From positions 1 to 51,835 of IMG/VR virus record IMGVR_UViG_3300008108_000260: a stretch of 51,835 nucleotides of DNA. One strand, written 5' to 3'. Made by a program: the position numbers and the translations under genes. Positions 17,801-27,404 of the stretch are shown here, in pieces (position 1 is the stretch's first letter; each line of letters starts with the position of its first letter). Source of the stretch: a virus. Under the pieces are notes generated by a model. It searched no databases. It was not told the origin of the DNA and saw only the letters and a list, made by a program, of their open reading frames with translations.

Positions 17801-18703
17801 TTACTGTGGGAAGTCTGTGTTTAGCTGATCGATTATCTGATTGGCTCGCTGGTTGGATACGCCACCAGCAAAGCGCCTTAGGACAGGCACATAGCTAGCC
17901 CATCCAGGAGTGGTTTCCTTACTTAAATCTTTTAGTTTAGCCAGCAGCTGTGGGTTGTCTGCGCCAAGCCCTCTGTCTCGCATGCTTTGAATTACTGGAT
18001 TAAGCTCTGCAGACGTCTGTCCAGGGGTTTTGCCAGAGAACATAGCGTCAGCTGTTCCAGCGGCTAAACCAGTAAGCCCACCTACTCGCTTACTAAGTCG
18101 GTTTGGCACGTATTTAAATAGACTAGCTGCGGTAGGTCCTGTGAACCTAGCCAGCAATCTGTCCCTTAAACCTTTTCCGCCAGGAGTGCCGATACCTAAG
18201 GCTTTGTCGGCTAGAAGACTAGCCCCTACGCCAGCAGCCCCAGTACCTGCTAAATGGGCTGCGCCGCCATAAGAACGGTTGGCTAATCCAGTAGCATTCA
18301 CTCTGTCTCGCAGCTCAGCCATGGCTTTGCTGTCGCCAGAAGGTCTGCCAGTAATCTGCTCTATGGCTTTAGGGTCCATGACTAAAGTTCCAGCAGCGCC
18401 TAGACCAGCGCCGCCAAGAGCCCCTAACAAACCATGCGAAAGCATATTCTTAAATTTTTTCTTTTTCGAAAACAATCCACTTAGTGCGCCTGCGCCTAAA
18501 CCTATACCTCCCCCCAAGATCGCATTCTGCGCAAGGCTTGGAAGAGCATTGTAGGAAGATTTCAAGTCAGCGTAATGTTTTTCAGCTGTGTCTTTAAGAC
18601 TTTTAGCCCATTCAGGGTACTCGCCAGCCTTGATGACTCCACCAAGGCTACGAGAAACAACAGCCTTCTGAGCCAAATCTTTAGAAATGTCAGATAGTTG
18701 CAT
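17801..18703 (-). CDS. Virion protein with a glycine-zipper hairpin
   Basis: Encodes 300 residues, AAGGGA before the ATG at 18703. Residues 62-79 (LGGGIGLGAGALSGLF) and 90-107 (HGLLGALGGAGLGAAG) are two glycine-zipper segments joined by a Lys-rich loop (SKKKKFKN). Further Gly/Ala-rich helices lie at 140-170 and 205-220. Such hairpins insert into or cross membranes. The same layout is found in the products of 24448-27342 and 43846-44877. An ejected or internal virion protein acting on the host membrane is a reasonable inference. No homologous family is assigned. Confidence 0.5.
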   Translation of the reverse strand: MQLSDISKDLAQKAVVSRSLGGVIKAGEYPEWAKSLKDTAEKHYADLKSSYNALPSLAQNAILGGGIGLGAGALSGLFSKKKKFKNMLSHGLLGALGGAGLGAAGTLVMDPKAIEQITGRPSGDSKAMAELRDRVNATGLANRSYGGAAHLAGTGAAGVGASLLADKALGIGTPGGKGLRDRLLARFTGPTAASLFKYVPNRLSKRVGGLTGLAAGTADAMFSGKTPGQTSAELNPVIQSMRDRGLGADNPQLLAKLKDLSKETTPGWASYVPVLRRFAGGVSNQRANQIIDQLNTDFPQ

Positions 18704-18714
18704 GATTATTTCCC

Positions 18715-20076
18715 TTACAGGCCTTTACGACGATATGGGTCAATGTCACGTTCTTTGATTTTGTTTTCCATGTCTAGAAGCTGGCTTACTTCAAATGGGT
18801 CAATAGCGCTTTGACCGCCAGCCAGTCTTTTACGTAGAACAGCTCTTACAATGCCTTCTTGCCCAGAAGCTCTGGGAGCAATTTGGCTGATCTCGTTGTA
18901 ATGATGAATTACTTCTTCTGGATCGTACGAGCTGATGATCTCGTCGTTTGCCATAAGATCCGTAAGCAAAGCAGAAGTCTGCATATTACGCAGCTTTGCG
19001 GTATGCCCTGGATCTTGCAAGGCCTTCATAGCTTTGTTTTCAGCCACTTCTTTATCGAAAGTGGTCATTCCAGCTATGTCTTTAAAAATACCTTTAGAAG
19101 CTTCGTCTCTAGCCTTGGTCATTTCGCTAAGAGGGTTTAAAAAGCTTCTTTTTTCAACAGACTCCAGAACCCCATATGTTACTTGGGGGTTCTGGGCTTC
19201 GCCAAAAGGGAGGATCAGTTTCTCCATTTCAGCTTTAGTCTTTTTTTCAAAATCTTCAAACGAGGCTTTTTTCTCAAGATACTTGGCTGCTACATCCATG
19301 CAGTTGCGAACCAAGTTGTAAGGCTCTTGTTGAAAATTAACCAGAGAAAAGTACTCTCTGTCGGAGCTGGCTTGTTTAGCTAATTGTCTGTTCTTAGATT
19401 CAAGAATGTTGAACAACATGGAGGCCTGTTTGCCGAAAGTCCTCACCATATTATTCTTAACGCTAAGAAAAGGCTCACAGCCTGGCCTCTTAAAATACTC
19501 GGCAAGTTTGGTGATAGATTCCAGAAGAGTGTCGTGTAGGTTTGATACCTCGCCTCTTCTATTTTCTATTTCACGCTGCCTGTCTTTCATACCTGCATGA
19601 GCTTTCTTCATTACGCTCATGGGATCTACAGGCAGAGGAGCTACTTCTGTAACTACTTTGCCAGACTTGGTTTGCAAAGGAGGCAGAGTTTGATTAAACG
19701 TAGCTTTCTTTACCAGATCGCGGTGCCATACTGGAGGCAGACCGTATTCTGGAGAAACAACGCTTTCTGTTCTAGCTTCTGCAGCTGTCTTAACAGAGTC
19801 TGGATACATTTCTTTGAGAATGCTCTCAGCGTCTGCCAGATCAAACTCTGCAGCTTTTTCAAACACGTCATCGCAAACTTTTCGCTGAGTTTCGGTTCGC
19901 CCTGTGTTGAAAGCACTAACCATTAGGTTAATGTGCCCAGCAGGGATACCCTCAGCTGATGCGATTTTGACAATAGCGTCGTTTGGATTAACGCCATCAG
20001 CTACCAACTCAGCTACTTTTTCAAGGGCAGCTGTAAGGCGTTGCTCTGCTTGCTTGTTCAGTTTATTAATTGCCAT
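18715..20076 (-). CDS. Large helical virion-region protein, unknown function
   Basis: Encodes 453 residues from ATG at 20076. It is almost wholly alpha-helical, with two N-terminal repeat-like helical pairs (AALEKVAELVADGVNPNDAI; DDVFEKAAEFDLADAESILK), a Lys-rich coiled middle and a structured C-terminal part ending DPYRRKGL. It lies upstream of the protease in the position where portal-associated proteins occur, but I see no portal signature. Conserved context suggests a structural or assembly role. Confidence 0.45.
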   Translation of the reverse strand: MAINKLNKQAEQRLTAALEKVAELVADGVNPNDAIVKIASAEGIPAGHINLMVSAFNTGRTETQRKVCDDVFEKAAEFDLADAESILKEMYPDSVKTAAEARTESVVSPEYGLPPVWHRDLVKKATFNQTLPPLQTKSGKVVTEVAPLPVDPMSVMKKAHAGMKDRQREIENRRGEVSNLHDTLLESITKLAEYFKRPGCEPFLSVKNNMVRTFGKQASMLFNILESKNRQLAKQASSDREYFSLVNFQQEPYNLVRNCMDVAAKYLEKKASFEDFEKKTKAEMEKLILPFGEAQNPQVTYGVLESVEKRSFLNPLSEMTKARDEASKGIFKDIAGMTTFDKEVAENKAMKALQDPGHTAKLRNMQTSALLTDLMANDEIISSYDPEEVIHHYNEISQIAPRASGQEGIVRAVLRKRLAGGQSAIDPFEVSQLLDMENKIKERDIDPYRRKGL

Positions 20077-20090
20077 TTGCCATAAACCCC

Positions 20091-21038
20091 CTATTCGTCT
20101 GTAGTCTGTTCTGGTTCTGGCAGGGTATACCCTTCAAAGTCATTTTGAACTGTTTGGCCTGTTGCGGCTAGTAGCATTTCACTAGCCCTTAATTCTACTG
20201 GTTGGCTATCTACATCTTTCATAAGAGGAAGAGTTCGATGCTTCATCGTACCAGAACCAGTAGACCAATACAAACTGTTAAACACCTTACCCAACCCTGC
20301 TGTAATTACTTCTATACCACCACCAGCAGCGGAATCTTTTTCTATCTGTCGATAAGTTTGCTCGACTGTCATAGCGCTTACAGCAGTAAAGTTATTAATC
20401 GGGTTAATTACCATGGCTTTAGAAGCATTCATATTAGCTTGAACAGGTAGAGCCGAAGCCAACAAGCCGTTTGCCTCGTCTTCCGACTCAGCGTGTTGCT
20501 TTTTGATACCTATTCTTCTAATAACCATGTCTAACATCACAGGACCGCCAAAATAACCGTACATCTTCCAAAGAAGATCAAAGTCTCTTTCAGTCAGCCC
20601 CACGTGAATAGACCTACCCACCACACTGTGAATAATCCAGCTAACGTTCTCCAATCTGTCACTAACGTTAAAAAATATCTTCTCGTATGTGTTTATTGTT
20701 TCTATGTCCAAGCTCATTTTTTGAGCTATGCTGCTGTAGCTTTCTCTTGCTAACAGTCGTGCTTCTAATTCCCACCTGTGGCTGTTTTTTGAATTATCAC
20801 TATAAAAAGTATGAGCGTCGAATATGTGTTCGTTTTGCTCACATAATTCGACGCTGTCCATTTCGTCTTCTACTTCATCTAATTTTTCAGCAAAACAATA
20901 TGCCTCAAATAGATGAGCGTCTATTTTAAACCTAGACAGCCTAGACCCAAGTCTTCTGTACGCTTTTACTTTGAGCCAGCGCCAATCGACTGGTCTAAAC
21001 GGGCTTTTAGGTCTGAGATGGACTAACTGCATACTCAC
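20091..21038 (-). CDS. Protein with a helix-turn-helix-like segment near residues 90-120
   Basis: Encodes up to 315 residues. The start is either GTG at 21038, overlapping the upstream stop, or ATG at 21032. Residues 90-120 (LLARESYSSIAQKMSLDIET then INTYEKIFFNV) resemble the helix-turn-helix of sigma-region-4 or LuxR-type DNA-binding domains. Upstream is a basic N-terminus (WRWLKVKAYRRLGSRLSRFK). The C-terminal half is low in charge and ends in an acidic tail. A DNA-packaging or transcription role is possible, but the surrounding genes are structural. No firm assignment. Confidence 0.4.
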   Translation of the reverse strand: MSMQLVHLRPKSPFRPVDWRWLKVKAYRRLGSRLSRFKIDAHLFEAYCFAEKLDEVEDEMDSVELCEQNEHIFDAHTFYSDNSKNSHRWELEARLLARESYSSIAQKMSLDIETINTYEKIFFNVSDRLENVSWIIHSVVGRSIHVGLTERDFDLLWKMYGYFGGPVMLDMVIRRIGIKKQHAESEDEANGLLASALPVQANMNASKAMVINPINNFTAVSAMTVEQTYRQIEKDSAAGGGIEVITAGLGKVFNSLYWSTGSGTMKHRTLPLMKDVDSQPVELRASEMLLAATGQTVQNDFEGYTLPEPEQTTDE

Positions 21039-21472
21039 CCGACGTCAGTGTCGCCACCAATAAGCACATCCCAAGTAGAATCGCCAGATCCTTCTGGTGT
21101 AATTTGAATGTATATCTTTCTAACAGGGTTGGTGTAGGTGCCGTCCTGGTTACGGAACGAACGACCTACGCTGTCAGAAATTTTGAGAAGAGTTCCAGCT
21201 GTACCAGACTGCTCTTCAAAAACAACATACATTTCTGGCGAAGACACGCACTTCAAAGGGCCTGAGCCGTCTACATCACCGATAGATGATGACGGCTCTC
21301 CACAGCCTTTGATTGAGTTGTAAACTGTGACCTTGAAATTAACCAAGGTTCCGCCAGTCTGCTGAATTAGAAGACGCTTGATATGGGCTTCTGGAGGAAA
21401 GCCGATTTCCCAGCAGTTAGCCTGGCCTTTGGTGGCATGCAGACTGCACAGTCTTCTTTCATAGATACGCAT
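21035..21472 (-). CDS. Small beta-rich protein, unknown function
   Basis: Encodes 145 residues, AGGAGA before the ATG at 21472. The sequence alternates beta strands with polar loops (HIKRLLIQQTGGTLVNFKVT; VRKIYIQITPEGSGDSTWDV) like a single jelly-roll or immunoglobulin-like domain. Four cysteines lie in the first 75 residues. Its stop overlaps the start of the next gene, so the two are coupled. Probably a structural adaptor; not recognised. Confidence 0.45.
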   Translation of the reverse strand: MRIYERRLCSLHATKGQANCWEIGFPPEAHIKRLLIQQTGGTLVNFKVTVYNSIKGCGEPSSSIGDVDGSGPLKCVSSPEMYVVFEEQSGTAGTLLKISDSVGRSFRNQDGTYTNPVRKIYIQITPEGSGDSTWDVLIGGDTDVG

Positions 21473-21484
21473 TGGTGTCTCCTA

Positions 21485-23932
21485 TTAGTCAGCTGTGTCG
21501 CTGAGGTCACCGCTGAAGCCTTCTTCTGGGAATGGCTCAACAGTCTTCTGCTTAAGGAACAGTACAACGTCGCCCACAGCTTCAAAAGCGTTTCTCAGAG
21601 ACTCTTCCAGTTCTGGCATGTCGCGCTTGCCGTAGCGCTCTTGCATTTCATCTCCGTGCCAGTAGAAGCTGAACAGAATTCTACCAAGCCTGTCTACGCC
21701 TTTCATCAAGTCGCCAAGATACTTGTCCACGACAGAGTCACTACGAACGTTCTTTAGTAGTGAGCCGATCATGGTAGTGTCAAATACTTCCTTCTGGCCA
21801 GACTGTGCAGCTTGGTAGCCAAGAGCCATAGTCCTTGGGTCAGGCAACCGAGGGTCATAGATCTGCTCGTTACCTACCAAGTTAGCCGAAGTTGGAAGAA
21901 CTGGCAGAGCTTCTTGCTGTGGGTAGATGGACTGAACGCTACCAAGCATGGTCTGCTCAAGACCAGAAGGAGGCGATGGGAAAGGAGGAGAGCCAGTGAT
22001 TGACTGCATGGTCTGGTCGATTGGATCGCCAGGAGCAGCTTGCTTGGCAAACTCTACTACATATTCAGGGAAGGCCACGCGGTAGTTGACTACCTTCTTG
22101 GCCTCTGCGTTGGCGATTACAGCCTTGGCCTGCTTCTCACGCAGCATGAAGTTCTGAATCAGATGGGTCAGAGCGGCAATCTTGTCCATAGCCTTGCCGT
22201 TAATGCTGACTTCTGAGCCAGTATGGCGAACTTCCAAGCTGGAAGTCTTCTCAAAAATAGCCTTGTGTAGGTCTAGCTTGTTGCCATACTCCACAGCTGG
22301 CTTTTCGCTACGGTCGCCATGACCTTCGTAGTCCTTGGCTAGCTCGATTACCTTCATGCCCTTTGGCACATAAAACTCACCATGAAGGTTACGCATGCGC
22401 CCACCTTCTTTATTGGTGAAGTGCATAATGTCGGAGCAGCCGCAGCCGTAGCCTTCGCAGTCTACGCCATAACCCCAGTAAGTTTCCTTGTTACGATCTT
22501 CCAACTTAGGCAGGTGAGCTGGACGGTCTGCTGAGGACCAGTCCTTGAACTCTACCTTGAAGCTGGTTGAGGCGTCGTCTTCCTGAATCTTCTCTTTAAC
22601 AAGGAAAGGAGTGGTTCCTTCCTTGCCAGGAGCGATAAGGATATACAGACCACCTTCTTTCATGGCGCTTGGTTCAGCGTCCTTGAGGCTGTCAAACAGC
22701 TCTTTGTATTCGTCCTTGTCTACGGCTTTTTCTCTGGTGACTAGGTTACCAGGATGGATGTTAGTCCATTTCTTCTGGGAATCGTCTAGGTCGATAACAG
22801 TGGCAAAGTTTTTTGTGCCCTTGTTACCAACTGGTCCGTTGATTACCAGAGACTTGCAGAACGAACTGGGACGACAGAGTACGTCGTATATTCCAGTTTC
22901 TGTAGGACTTACTAGCTTAAGAGGCGTTTGGACCTCGTAAGCTATTGCGGTCTCTGGCCTTTCGTCGCGAACAGATATTCCGTCTGTAAGCAGCTCTTCT
23001 TTTTCTTTATCGGTTGGCTCAAAGCCAATACCACGCTGAGCCACAGTCTTAACGGTAAGAACGGCTACAGCTGCAGCCTTCTCACGCATGACTTTCTTTT
23101 CAACGTTGCCGTTGTAGGCTTCCATTACGCCCTTAGCGCGCTTTGGTGATTCGTCTTCTTCCTCTTCTCTATTTACTTGCTTCTGCTTTAGCCACTTAGG
23201 AGCCTTAGCTTCCTTTTGAGCAGCTTCAGCCATAGCTTGCTTGATGGTGTTCAGGTCGTAGAACTTGGAAATGGCTTCCCCGATAGCTGGGAACTGCTCA
23301 ATACCCTTAAGCAGGCTGTGGACTACTTCCATACCAGCTTCTTTGAGGAAGTTAGGAAGAGTCAGGCCTTCTTCTGCTAGTGGGTTGCTAAGAGCGCAAT
23401 AAGCAAAGGCAGCTTCGCCAGCTTCCATACCAGTAGCTGATGCAAACTTGGCTGGAGGACGAGAGAAGGCCTGCAGGTCTGGAGACAGCACACCCAGACG
23501 CTGAAGGTTACGGTCAGTCTTGTCGCCCATTACGTTGGGACGACGCTGAAGGATGTAGTTCAGCCAGTTCTCTTTGAGAGGAACGAACTGATCCTGGTCT
23601 TTTAGATACAGAAGCTCTGTACCCTTCATGTCGCCATTAAGGAAAAAGACAGGAGCATACAGCCACTGTCCACCAACCTTAAACCCAAAGATACCAATAG
23701 CTTTGGTGTTGTCTTCGTTACGATCCATCAGCTGGAAACCGACCTCATAGTCCAGCAGTGATGGAGCTTTGTCTTTAACAAAGGCGTGAGCCAAGTTAGA
23801 GAAAGCTTGTTCAAACTGAGTGTCGTTACCGTCGCCGCCTAGAGTAGCCTTTTTCTCGAAGATGGAAATACCATCATTCATCAAGGAACGGCACTCGTTT
23901 AGATGGCGTTGTGTTTCTTTTGAAAGGGGCAT
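21485..23932 (-). CDS. Large virion-like protein of 815 residues, unknown function
   Basis: GAGGTG precedes the ATG at 23932. Residues 60-170 form an alpha/beta domain with the phrase FKVGGQWLYAPVFFLNGDMK; residues 215-280 are helical and charged; residues 320-560 are beta-rich and contain a Cys cluster (CEGYGCGC); the C-terminal 180 residues contain a Pro/Ser-rich linker and then helices (LLKNVRSDSVVDKYLGDLMK). High, even codon usage suggests strong expression. Position within head genes suggests a major structural or internal protein. A portal could not be excluded, but no portal signature was seen. Confidence 0.45.
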   Translation of the reverse strand: MPLSKETQRHLNECRSLMNDGISIFEKKATLGGDGNDTQFEQAFSNLAHAFVKDKAPSLLDYEVGFQLMDRNEDNTKAIGIFGFKVGGQWLYAPVFFLNGDMKGTELLYLKDQDQFVPLKENWLNYILQRRPNVMGDKTDRNLQRLGVLSPDLQAFSRPPAKFASATGMEAGEAAFAYCALSNPLAEEGLTLPNFLKEAGMEVVHSLLKGIEQFPAIGEAISKFYDLNTIKQAMAEAAQKEAKAPKWLKQKQVNREEEEDESPKRAKGVMEAYNGNVEKKVMREKAAAVAVLTVKTVAQRGIGFEPTDKEKEELLTDGISVRDERPETAIAYEVQTPLKLVSPTETGIYDVLCRPSSFCKSLVINGPVGNKGTKNFATVIDLDDSQKKWTNIHPGNLVTREKAVDKDEYKELFDSLKDAEPSAMKEGGLYILIAPGKEGTTPFLVKEKIQEDDASTSFKVEFKDWSSADRPAHLPKLEDRNKETYWGYGVDCEGYGCGCSDIMHFTNKEGGRMRNLHGEFYVPKGMKVIELAKDYEGHGDRSEKPAVEYGNKLDLHKAIFEKTSSLEVRHTGSEVSINGKAMDKIAALTHLIQNFMLREKQAKAVIANAEAKKVVNYRVAFPEYVVEFAKQAAPGDPIDQTMQSITGSPPFPSPPSGLEQTMLGSVQSIYPQQEALPVLPTSANLVGNEQIYDPRLPDPRTMALGYQAAQSGQKEVFDTTMIGSLLKNVRSDSVVDKYLGDLMKGVDRLGRILFSFYWHGDEMQERYGKRDMPELEESLRNAFEAVGDVVLFLKQKTVEPFPEEGFSGDLSDTAD

Positions 23933-24004
23933 AGCCGCACCTCAGATTAGTTGTTCCTATTTAAAACTCTATCGCTAATCAAAAATTGTGTCTATACCGC
24001 AGCC

Positions 24005-24445
24005 TTAACCTACTTTAGCGTTAGCAGTGCTATTAGCAGGTGGTTGTATAGCAGGTGTTGGCGTATTAGGCTGTATAGGCGCGTTAGTAGGAGCTGGAGT
24101 AGCTTGAGGAGCTACTTGCCCAGGCCCTGCAGGCTGAGCTGGCGGTTTAGCTTGCTGGTTGTAGTTACCGAATCCTCCAGCAGTTAACGTCTGAAGGTTT
24201 TCACCACCTCTAAACATATCAAGCATTCCAGCCATACCTGGAATGCCTGCTACAGCACCCACACCTTTGAACAAAGGAGCTGCCATGCCCATGTAAGGCA
24301 TCATGGACTTCATGTCCATGCCCTTAAACATGCCAGACCCTTGGTCGTACAAGTACTTTATTATGGACATCAGATCGAACTCTGATGTCTTAACAAAGTT
24401 AGCAGCTGCTTCCTTTGCTAGTCTGTCTATTAACTGCTTGTCCAT
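24005..24445 (-). CDS. Small virion-like protein with a Met/Gly-rich centre and Pro-rich tail
   Basis: Encodes 146 residues starting at 24445, two bases after the stop of the upstream gene. The N-terminus is an amphipathic helix (MDKQLIDRLAKEAAANFVKT), the middle is hydrophobic and Met/Gly-rich (residues 38-85), possibly membrane-interacting, and the C-terminal 50 residues are Pro/Ala/Gln/Thr low-complexity. No family recognised. Its start resembles the short N-terminal helices of several other genes in this window. Confidence 0.45.
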   Translation of the reverse strand: MDKQLIDRLAKEAAANFVKTSEFDLMSIIKYLYDQGSGMFKGMDMKSMMPYMGMAAPLFKGVGAVAGIPGMAGMLDMFRGGENLQTLTAGGFGNYNQQAKPPAQPAGPGQVAPQATPAPTNAPIQPNTPTPAIQPPANSTANAKVG

Positions 24446-24447
24446 GG

Positions 24448-27342
24448 TTACTTCTTTGACTCTTTCTTTTTTGTTTCAGTTTCGCCAGCTGGCTTGCAGC
24501 TGTCTTCGCTGTATGGCTTCTTACCAGGAACTGGAACATAGCCTTTCCAGCAGCGAGCTTCTTTAAGTACGTTAGCCAATTTCTCAGAAGCGCTTCCGCA
24601 TTTCCATTTGCGTAGAGCCTTGTTGATGCGGCTATCTGGATCGTTAGCGGTCTCCTCCGAAGTCAGCTTGGCCTTCATGCCTTTCATACGAGCGCAGAAG
24701 CTGTCTTTACGAGGACCGCCTTCAGGCTGAGGGCGCTTGATGTCGTGGCCTTGAGCTTTCAGGCTGGCTCTGCCCTTGTCGTTCAAGCCGCCAGACTCAC
24801 TCTTGCCTTCAGAAGTCTGCCAGGCTGGAGCTGCTGTCTTCTCAGACTCTTCAGTTACCTTCTTCCAGTTCTTAGCGTCTGGGTAGTCCTTGTCTCCAGG
24901 CTTGGCTGGGGATTCTCCCCTTTGCCTTTTAGCATGAATATTTGCCCACAGCCCTGGCTTAGCAGCTGCGGCCTTTTCCTTTTTATCCTTAGTATCCTTT
25001 TTGGTTTCTTCTTTAGCCGTTTCCTCTTCTTCGGTAAACAGCTCTGGATAACTAGCGCGAATAGCGTCTTCTTTGGTGCGTCCTCGTAGCTTGTCATAGA
25101 TTACTTCTGGCAATCCTCTAGGAAAGCTTCTAGTAATTCCTGTTCTGCGAGGATGGTTCCATCTAAAGCCCAGATAGGGGTTTACGCCAATTTCTGATCC
25201 AGGATCAGCGTTCACTCCTATTTGAAAACCTTTGTTAGGGCCTCCGATGTCTAGGCCTCCAATAGGAATAGGTAGAACGCCTAGCAGGTTTGTATACCCA
25301 AGCTCGCCACCCACACCTAGGCCTTTGGGATGTAGACCCAAGCTGCCGCCGCCCCAAGCAAGAAAAGCTTTTTTATCAGCAGCAGTCTTATCGCTAATTA
25401 GGGGTAGAGACTTCTTCAGGTCGCCTGAAGTAAGGATGCCGTAGTCTCTAAGCAGGTTAGCTGTAGCGAGAAGCTTCTTGTTTTTTTCTCTGGCAGACAG
25501 ACCGCCTATAGCTGCGCCAGCGCCACCGCCAGCCAGAGCGCTGGTAGCGATGGTAGCTGGAGATCCTCCAGTTAGGTAGCTAAGAAGTCCCATTGGTACA
25601 GCACCAGCGAGGCCGTAGCCGATGGCTCGTCCTTTAGGGCTGGCTTTTACTTTGGCAAGATTTAACTTGCCAGCTGGGTCTTCGTCGGATTTGCTAGCTA
25701 TTTCGGAAGCTAGGTTCTCAAAGCCACCCCTGTCTACGCCGTACATTTTCAAATCTTCGTTGGTAGGTCTGGCAATAGCTCTAGCCTGCATAAGCATGTT
25801 TAGAGCGTGCCCCATAAGAGCACCTCTGCCACCTTGGGAAATGTCAGCCATAGAAGACAGATTCAAGTTGCGAGCTTGCTTTTGAGACGCAGCCTTACGA
25901 ATTTTTGGCTTTTCTTGGCTGTCTGATTCTTCTTTGGCTTTTCTTTCTGCTTCTTGGTCTTCGAGCTCTTGACCCTTACCAGCTGCCATGCCCAAGACTT
26001 TACCAGCCACCAAGCCAGGAAGCGGCATTCCCATGGTCAGACCGCCAAGATAGCTGCCGAAACCTGCTGGTAGCACTTCCCAACGTCTCTTAACTCGTTC
26101 CTTGTATTCTGGCGAGTCTTTGCCTAGAACTTCTTCAAGTGCTCTGTGACTTAGCTGGTTAGCCCTGGCTTCCTGTAAAAGCATAGACACTGGATTAAGC
26201 CCGTAGCTTACGGAATACAAATCGTGAGCTAAGCCTTTGGCTTGCCTTTTCAAAAACCCATCATCTTTAGAGCCTGGCCTTATGCCGTACAGCCTGTTGT
26301 GGTCCAAAGCGTGGCCTAGTTCGTGCTGTAGGATAGCGTGTTCGTTTGCGTATTCGCTGATAGTATCGGTAACTGGGTTGTAGTGAGAACCTCTAACCAA
26401 CGGAGTAGTCAACGACGCTGCAAGAACACCAGGAGCGCCTAGCAGTTTAGAAATTAAACCTGTTTTCTTATTGTGAAAAGTTCTACCACCAACTCTCTTG
26501 TACCAAGGGTCGTTTTCGCCTCTGTTCTTCTTCCAAATCAAATCATCAATTAAATTGGTACCGCCTAACCTGACTACGGTGTCAGAAAGAGCTTCTGGAT
26601 CATACTTAGCTATAGTTTCTGCTTCTTCTTTGTTTTTATTGAATTTTTCTTCATCTTTCCAGAAAATGCCTTTTCTAGAAGGGTCTACATAAGTGTTCTT
26701 TGAAAGAAGAAGGTTAGGCAAAGACCCAGGATTAACACGACCAACTGTGCTGGCTACCAATCTGCTAATTGGGCCGCCTTCTTCTACATACAAAGCTTTT
26801 TTCTGCAACTCAGCTGCCTTTTTACCCATGAATCCAGCGATAGTGTTGTATACAGGATCGATACCGCCAGCGGCTGCGCCCAGACCACCACCGAGTAGAC
26901 CGCCAGTTAGAGCGCTTGAGAGCAGCCCACGCTTCTTTTTCTTGTTGCCTTCTTCGTCTTCGTCACTACCGAACATGCTGCTAAGAGCACCAATGCCTGC
27001 TCCACCTAGCATGCCAATACCCGCGCCGCCCAGTGCTCTAAGGGCGCGCAATCTGTTTTCTCTGCTTAGATTGTTAGTCATGAAGTTAGTAGCTGCTTGT
27101 GGGAGCATACCAGCTACAGTGCCTTCAAAGCTGTCTAACTTCAAAGGACGTGCGTCAATGGCTTTGGCTTTGTCAGCAATGCTTTTACCGAAACCCTTAA
27201 TGTTGTCAAGCAAGCCTTGAGTTACTTGTGGCCCTAACTTGCTTGCGTTATTCGCAATGTTAGTGCCAGTCTGCACAGCTTTAGTAATGGCTGGGATGCC
27301 TAGGCTAACGGCTGCTGGAAACAAAGCTTGCTTGTCGTTCAT
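24448..27342 (-). CDS. Large virion protein with glycine zippers, an HExxH metallopeptidase-like motif and a Cys/Arg-rich C-terminal module
   Basis: Encodes 964 residues; ATG at 27342 after TGGAG. Residues 98-170 form a glycine-zipper hairpin (GGAGIGMLGGAGIGALSSMF, an acidic/Lys-rich loop, then GGLLGGGLGAAAGGIDP). Residues 340-344 are HELGH followed by D347 and H348, typical of zinc metallopeptidases, in a context of surrounding helices. More Gly/Ala segments lie near residues 425-445 and 575-620. The C-terminal part holds KDSFCARMKGMKAKLTSEET and DPDSRINKALRKWKC, a module I recall from other phage proteins (possibly DUF6321). I infer an internal virion protein that may pass or process a cell barrier. 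Confidence 0.55.
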   Translation of the reverse strand: MNDKQALFPAAVSLGIPAITKAVQTGTNIANNASKLGPQVTQGLLDNIKGFGKSIADKAKAIDARPLKLDSFEGTVAGMLPQAATNFMTNNLSRENRLRALRALGGAGIGMLGGAGIGALSSMFGSDEDEEGNKKKKRGLLSSALTGGLLGGGLGAAAGGIDPVYNTIAGFMGKKAAELQKKALYVEEGGPISRLVASTVGRVNPGSLPNLLLSKNTYVDPSRKGIFWKDEEKFNKNKEEAETIAKYDPEALSDTVVRLGGTNLIDDLIWKKNRGENDPWYKRVGGRTFHNKKTGLISKLLGAPGVLAASLTTPLVRGSHYNPVTDTISEYANEHAILQHELGHALDHNRLYGIRPGSKDDGFLKRQAKGLAHDLYSVSYGLNPVSMLLQEARANQLSHRALEEVLGKDSPEYKERVKRRWEVLPAGFGSYLGGLTMGMPLPGLVAGKVLGMAAGKGQELEDQEAERKAKEESDSQEKPKIRKAASQKQARNLNLSSMADISQGGRGALMGHALNMLMQARAIARPTNEDLKMYGVDRGGFENLASEIASKSDEDPAGKLNLAKVKASPKGRAIGYGLAGAVPMGLLSYLTGGSPATIATSALAGGGAGAAIGGLSAREKNKKLLATANLLRDYGILTSGDLKKSLPLISDKTAADKKAFLAWGGGSLGLHPKGLGVGGELGYTNLLGVLPIPIGGLDIGGPNKGFQIGVNADPGSEIGVNPYLGFRWNHPRRTGITRSFPRGLPEVIYDKLRGRTKEDAIRASYPELFTEEEETAKEETKKDTKDKKEKAAAAKPGLWANIHAKRQRGESPAKPGDKDYPDAKNWKKVTEESEKTAAPAWQTSEGKSESGGLNDKGRASLKAQGHDIKRPQPEGGPRKDSFCARMKGMKAKLTSEETANDPDSRINKALRKWKCGSASEKLANVLKEARCWKGYVPVPGKKPYSEDSCKPAGETETKKKESKK

Positions 27343-27404
27343 GGTTAAACTCCAAATGTATTCCTATATCTTAGCAGTGAGTTAAACTATCTATCAATTG
27401 TTAA

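Noticed and set aside
21485-23932. Portal protein
   Set aside because: Size and position would allow it, but no portal-like helical stem or clip pattern was recognised.
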